Below are positions 60,634 through 64,000 of a stretch of 64,000 nucleotides of DNA, piece after piece. Within the stretch, counting starts at the first letter, position 1. Every line of letters starts with the position of its first letter. Under the pieces are notes generated by a model. That model made no database searches and was not told where the DNA came from. It saw nothing but the letters and a program-made list of their open reading frames with translations. A program made the translations under genes and the position numbers. Source of the DNA: Kribbella sindirgiensis (GTDB lineage: Bacteria > Actinomycetota > Actinomycetes > Propionibacteriales > Kribbellaceae); assembly GCF_004331435.1 (NCBI RefSeq), contig NZ_SJKA01000001.1, positions 833,576 to 897,575 on the forward strand, read 5' to 3'.

Positions 60634-61886
60634 GCGAGCGTAGCGAGCGAACCATTGGGCGCAGCACGGGCTTCGAGCTGTTGCTGCGGGAGCAGGCGCC
60701 GCAGGTGCTCAGTGCGCTGGTCCGGCACTACGGTCACTTCGACCTGGCCGAGGAAGCGGTCCAGGAGGCTCTGCTCGCGGCAGCGCAGCAGTGGCCGACC
60801 GAGGGTGTACCGGACAACCCGCGTGGCTGGCTGATCCGGGTCGGCTCGCGCCGGCTCACCGACCTCTTGCGCAGCGAGTCGGCCAGGCGGCGGCGTGAGG
60901 AGAACGCGGCACAGCTGGCCGCTCCGGAGGAGTTCGTTGCGTCAGGCCCGGAGATCGACGACCCGGGCGGTCGGGACGACACGCTGACGTTGCTGTTCCT
61001 TTGCTGCCATCCGGCGTTGTCGGCGGCGTCCCAGATCGCACTGACGCTGCGTGCGGTCGGTGGTCTGACGACCGCGCAGATCGCGGCCGCGTTCCTGGTG
61101 CCGGAGGCAACCATGGCGCAGCGGATCAGCCGGGCGAAGCGGAGCATCAAGCAGGCAGGCAGTTCGTTCGAGATGCCGCCGGAGGCGGAGCGGGACGAGC
61201 GGATGGGCGCCGTACTGCATGTGCTCTACCTGATCTTCAACGAGGGCTACACGGCGTCGTCCGGTACGTCGTTGCACAGTGCGGAGCTGACGACCGAGGC
61301 GATCCGGCTGGTGCGTGGCGTGCGGAAGCTGCTGCCGGACGACGGTGAGGTGGCCGGGCTGCTCGCGCTGATGCTGCTGACCGACGCACGGCGGGCCGCA
61401 CGGACCGGTGCAGACGGCACACTGATCCCGCTGGCCGAGCAGGACCGCTCGAAGTGGAACCGCGCCGCCATCGTCGAGGGGGAGGCGATGGTGAGCGATG
61501 CGCTGTCGCGGACACAGCTGGGGCCGTACCAGGTGCAGGCTGCGATCGCAGCGGTCCACGACACGGCGGAGCGTGCTGACGACACGGACTGGCGGCAGAT
61601 CGTCGCCCTGTACGACGTACTCGAGCAACTGGTCGACAACCCGATGGTGAAGCTCAACCACGCCGTGGCCGTGGGTATGGCGGTCGGCCCGAAGGAGGGC
61701 CTCGCCGTACTCGAGCCGCTCGAGTCCGACGACCGCATGAACCACCGGCTTGAGGCAGTCCGCGCGCATCTACTCGAGATGTCCGGCGACACGTCCGCAG
61801 CGCGGGAGAGCTACCTCCTGGCGGCCCGCCGTACGACGAGCATGCCGGAGCGCAACTACCTACAGTCGAAGGCCGACCGCCTCTAG
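60630..61886 (+). CDS. ECF42-type RNA polymerase sigma factor
   Basis: A 418-residue sigma factor. Region 2 includes FDLAEEAVQEALLAAAQQWP, region 4 GLTTAQIAAAFLVPEATMAQ, and about 230 further residues form the conserved C-terminal TPR-like extension (LLALMLLTDARRAARTGADG, NHAVAVGMAVGPKEGLAVLE) needed for ECF42 activity. It has no anti-sigma factor. It overlaps the DGPF gene start-to-stop as GTGA, and its own TAG shares CTAG with the SMI1/KNR4 gene. Confidence 0.92.
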   Translation: MSERSERTIGRSTGFELLLREQAPQVLSALVRHYGHFDLAEEAVQEALLAAAQQWPTEGVPDNPRGWLIRVGSRRLTDLLRSESARRRREENAAQLAAPEEFVASGPEIDDPGGRDDTLTLLFLCCHPALSAASQIALTLRAVGGLTTAQIAAAFLVPEATMAQRISRAKRSIKQAGSSFEMPPEAERDERMGAVLHVLYLIFNEGYTASSGTSLHSAELTTEAIRLVRGVRKLLPDDGEVAGLLALMLLTDARRAARTGADGTLIPLAEQDRSKWNRAAIVEGEAMVSDALSRTQLGPYQVQAAIAAVHDTAERADDTDWRQIVALYDVLEQLVDNPMVKLNHAVAVGMAVGPKEGLAVLEPLESDDRMNHRLEAVRAHLLEMSGDTSAARESYLLAARRTTSMPERNYLQSKADRL

Positions 61887-62323
61887 GCCTCGAGAGGCAC
61901 GATCGACCCCAGAAACTCATCCCAAGAGTCCGCCAGTCGCTCGCGCACCACGGGATGGGAGACCCCGTCGTCGTCCTCTTCCAGTTCGCTGCTCTGGTAC
62001 CAGACGGAACCTCGATCCTGGGCGGTCACGACAAGCAGGAAAAGACCACCGCCGGCGTCCGTGCCCACGGGGATCCAGCCGCCGGGAATCACGTCGCTCT
62101 CCTGCCCGAGGAGATACCACAGGCTCGACCATCTGGGGACTTCTCCGAGCCCGAGGATGATCTCGATACCGTGGTTGTTGTAGCCCTCGAGCGCACCGCC
62201 GTCCTGGGCGGCGAGGTACGCGCGATAGGGCTCAGGAAGCCGGGCGCCCAGCCGCTCCTCCAACTCCGTCACCCTGCTCTCGGGAACGGCTGGGTAGGTC
62301 TCCCTGTAGGCCGGTGACGTCAC
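61883..62323 (-). CDS. SMI1/KNR4 (SUKH) family protein
   Basis: A 146-residue SUKH-fold protein (VTELEERLGARLPEPYRAYL, WIPVGTDAGGGLFLLVV). Family members include immunity proteins of contact-dependent toxin systems, but no toxin gene is adjacent, so its role here is open. GTG 62323 is preferred because AAAGGA lies upstream; GTG 62341 adds six residues. It starts divergently from the next gene and its stop shares CTAG with the ECF42 gene. Confidence 0.82.
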   Translation of the reverse strand: MTSPAYRETYPAVPESRVTELEERLGARLPEPYRAYLAAQDGGALEGYNNHGIEIILGLGEVPRWSSLWYLLGQESDVIPGGWIPVGTDAGGGLFLLVVTAQDRGSVWYQSSELEEDDDGVSHPVVRERLADSWDEFLGSIVPLEA

Positions 62324-62400
62324 TGAGAGCCGTCCTTTCACGTCGTCGTACGCCGAGTATGACGCTCGCGCTGGACCGGTGGATGTGTCAGGTTGGAGGT

Positions 62401-63054
62401 GTGGATCTCACCAGGGCCTCACTCCTTCGGGAGATGCTGAGCGGCACCGAGCTGGGTAGCCGGACCACCGAGTTCGGCTATGCGCTGCGACGCTTCACCA
62501 CCAGACGCAGCGGGCTGATGCTGTTCGGACCGGTCGACGACGAGCCCTGGCACCTGACCGCGCACCTGGACGACGAGCTGCACCGGGCCGGCGTCGAGGA
62601 CCTGCGGCCGTCTCTGGTCCGCTGGGCGCCCCCGCCGGGCGCGCCGCCGCACCTGGCGATCGGCCTGGACCGCCTCAAGGACGCAGGTCGTGGTGAGTCG
62701 CTGCTGGTCGTCGCCGAGGACACACCGGCCGACACGTTGCTGGAACGCATCAGCGACGTACGACGACGCGGTACGACGATCTTCAGCATCGGCAACGGTG
62801 ACAACGAGCTGACGTCACTCAGCCACGAGACGCTCGTCCCCGAACTGCTCGTACCGGACGGCTTCGGCTGGACCAGCCGCGAGGTCCTCGAACCGCAAGC
62901 CGCCCTGACAGAGGTAGAGCCGCAGACCGCCGAGGGCTTTGAAACGGCCCAGCACCTGGTCAGCCTCGCAGCCGCCGACGAGGAAGCAGGCCGCGCGGGG
63001 TGGCGCCGCCGGCTCCGCAATGCGATCGAACGGCTGAGCGGCGAACCTGCCTAG
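62401..63054 (+). CDS. hypothetical protein
   Basis: A 217-residue protein without a recognised domain. It is Arg/Glu/Leu-rich, with a central segment LLERISDVRRRGTTIFSIGN and a C-terminal helical region (AAADEEAGRAGWRRRLRNAI) that may form a coiled coil. There are no Cys in the main body. GTG 62401 is preferred by frame and family-like start; ATG 62383 and 62359 are alternatives. It lies between the SUKH gene and the truncated HNH gene. Confidence 0.5.
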   Translation: MDLTRASLLREMLSGTELGSRTTEFGYALRRFTTRRSGLMLFGPVDDEPWHLTAHLDDELHRAGVEDLRPSLVRWAPPPGAPPHLAIGLDRLKDAGRGESLLVVAEDTPADTLLERISDVRRRGTTIFSIGNGDNELTSLSHETLVPELLVPDGFGWTSREVLEPQAALTEVEPQTAEGFETAQHLVSLAAADEEAGRAGWRRRLRNAIERLSGEPA

Positions 63055-63177
63055 CGATCCCGGGTCCTCGCAAGGTGACTCGTCCAGCAACGGCAGTAAC
63101 CACCCGGCTGGGCCCCTCGGGTGCTGCGGGCACGCCAGGGCGATCAGCCCGCCCCAACCTCTGAGGCGGCGTTCAGA

Positions 63178-63205
63178 CTTTCTAGCAGCGCCCGCTGCTA
63201 GAAAG
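63178..63205. terminator. perfect hairpin overlapping the HNH stop codon
   Basis: CTTTCTAGCAGCG pairs perfectly with CGCTGCTAGAAAG around a 2-base loop. The stop codon of the HNH remnant lies inside this hairpin. It may serve as terminator for both the 62401-63054 gene and the remnant. Confidence 0.65.
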
Positions 63206-63908
63206 GTGGTGGGTCGCTTGGTGGGTGGGGTGGCTGTTGGGTGATGGGGCCGCGGGCGGGTGGGACGGTGGTGTACCGGTGGCCGGTGGGTGCGGTGAGG
63301 GTGACGGAGCCGTCGGGGTGGGCGGTGGTCTTCCAGCCCCAGGCTGGGGTGTCCTTGATGACGTGGTGGTATTCGCAGTAGGGCACCAGTCCGGTGAGGT
63401 TGGTCCGGCCGGATTGTCTGAAAGGTGTGGCGTGGTCGCGGTCGCATTCGCGTGAGGTGCGGTTGCAGCCGGGCCAGGCGCAGACGGGGTGGCGTGCGAG
63501 CAGGGTTTCGCTGACTACGGCGCCGGGGTCGTGGCGGTGGGTGGATGCTTCGAGGACGGTGCCGTTGGTCGGGTCGGTGAGGAGTCGTCGCCAGGTGCCG
63601 TCACGCGCGATCCGGCGTGCCATTTCCGCTGGAACAGGTCCGTATCCGCTCAGCTCGCAGGGGTCGTCGTCCACCCCGAGGAGGGTGGTGATCGGAATCA
63701 GCACTTCGATGTGGGGTCGTCGGCGGTGCCGGTCGGGCAGGCGACGGCCGAGCCAGTCGAGGCCGTTGTGCAGCATGTGGCCGAACACGTCGGCCACGAC
63801 GTCGGCCCGCCGCTGCTCAGCGGTCCGCTCGTCCCTGGCTCGTTCACCAGCCTTCGTGCGGGAGTCGCGGGCGGTCCTCGTGCCGATGCTGTCGGTGGTG
63901 CTGAGTTC
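63198..63908 (-). pseudogene. DUF222/HNH endonuclease (13E12 family), 5'-truncated
   Basis: The frame holds the C-terminal half of a DUF222-HNH protein: ELSGYGPVPAEMARRIARDG, TWRRLLTDPTNGTVLEASTH, the HNH motif CAWPGCNRTSRECDRDHATP and VPYCEYHHVIKD, then DGSVTLTAPTGHRYT. An in-frame TAG stands immediately upstream (63911-63909), and the sequence beyond it to the window edge does not continue the DUF222 domain. These multicopy proteins occur in many actinobacteria. GTG or ATG starts exist inside (63797), so a short HNH-only product is formally possible. Confidence 0.75.
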
Positions 63909-64000
63909 CTAAGGGATGTCAAGCCGCCGACGGATTCGTAGACTTGGTGTTGGCGGGTCGGGATGCTGGAGCGCTTTGCGACTCCTTCTGCTCCCGGCCC

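Overview
The window is high-GC chromosomal DNA of an actinomycete. WhiB and Bpa proteins, an MptB-like mannosyltransferase, DUF5926, DUF4446 and DUF6131 proteins, zf-HC2 anti-sigma factors and many leaderless genes fit Kribbella or a close relative in the Propionibacteriales. The genus is my inference from gene content, not the result of a search. No plasmid, prophage or CRISPR locus is visible. Most of the window is ordinary chromosome, with a few small mobile remnants.

Layout. 0-8 kb: end of a membrane protein gene, a hydrolase, a TPP-riboswitch-controlled NCS1 permease, a cation/proton antiporter, an ECF sigma/zf-HC2 anti-sigma/flavodoxin operon, a methyltransferase, and an ogt/sigma pair. 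7.8-12.4 kb: a sulfur-acquisition operon (flavin reductase, SsuABC-like transporter, FMN monooxygenase) behind a Cys-containing leader peptide. 12.4-20.6 kb: oxidoreductase, GDPD phosphodiesterase, RsbW-like kinase, DUF5926 protein, arginine deiminase and a two-gene glycosyltransferase unit. 20.6-21.1 kb: a small non-autonomous element inserted exactly between two convergent stop codons. 21.1-30.7 kb: larC/larB, a PAP2-DAG kinase fusion, serS with a HAD phosphatase, a WhiB protein with an extra HTH, and Bpa. 30.7-38.3 kb: a PadR-controlled ABC exporter, a TetR/glyoxalase divergon, a quinone oxidoreductase, a kinase and a MobA-like protein. 38.4-43.7 kb: nitrilase, cobC, a cassette of acidic DGGA-repeat protein, JmjC oxygenase and Trx-like ferredoxin, then a gamma-carbonic anhydrase. 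44-48 kb: two MFS pumps, and tRNA-Ser(UGA) followed by a frameshifted IS481 element and copies of the tRNA 3' end. 48-64 kb: secreted proteins, trpD with its own trp attenuator leader, an intracellular GH16-like protein, ECF41- and ECF42-type sigma factors with recognisable target promoters, a DHA2 pump, and a truncated DUF222/HNH gene at the right edge.

Regulation can be read unusually well here. Two copies of a bipartite TGTAACG/GGCACTGA motif point to an ECF regulon joining the antiporter to the flavodoxin-sigma operon. A TGTCACA/CGTC site precedes the ECF41 gene and a TGTCGA/CGAC site precedes the ECF42 pair. At least fifteen genes have a TANNNT box 6-8 nt before the start codon and no usual Shine-Dalgarno, so they are probably leaderless. 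Three convergent gene pairs end on a shared CTAG. The best candidate for an undescribed system is the 40.4-43.1 kb cassette, where a low-complexity acidic peptide is translationally coupled to a JmjC-type Fe(II)/2-oxoglutarate oxygenase and followed by a [2Fe-2S] ferredoxin gene.
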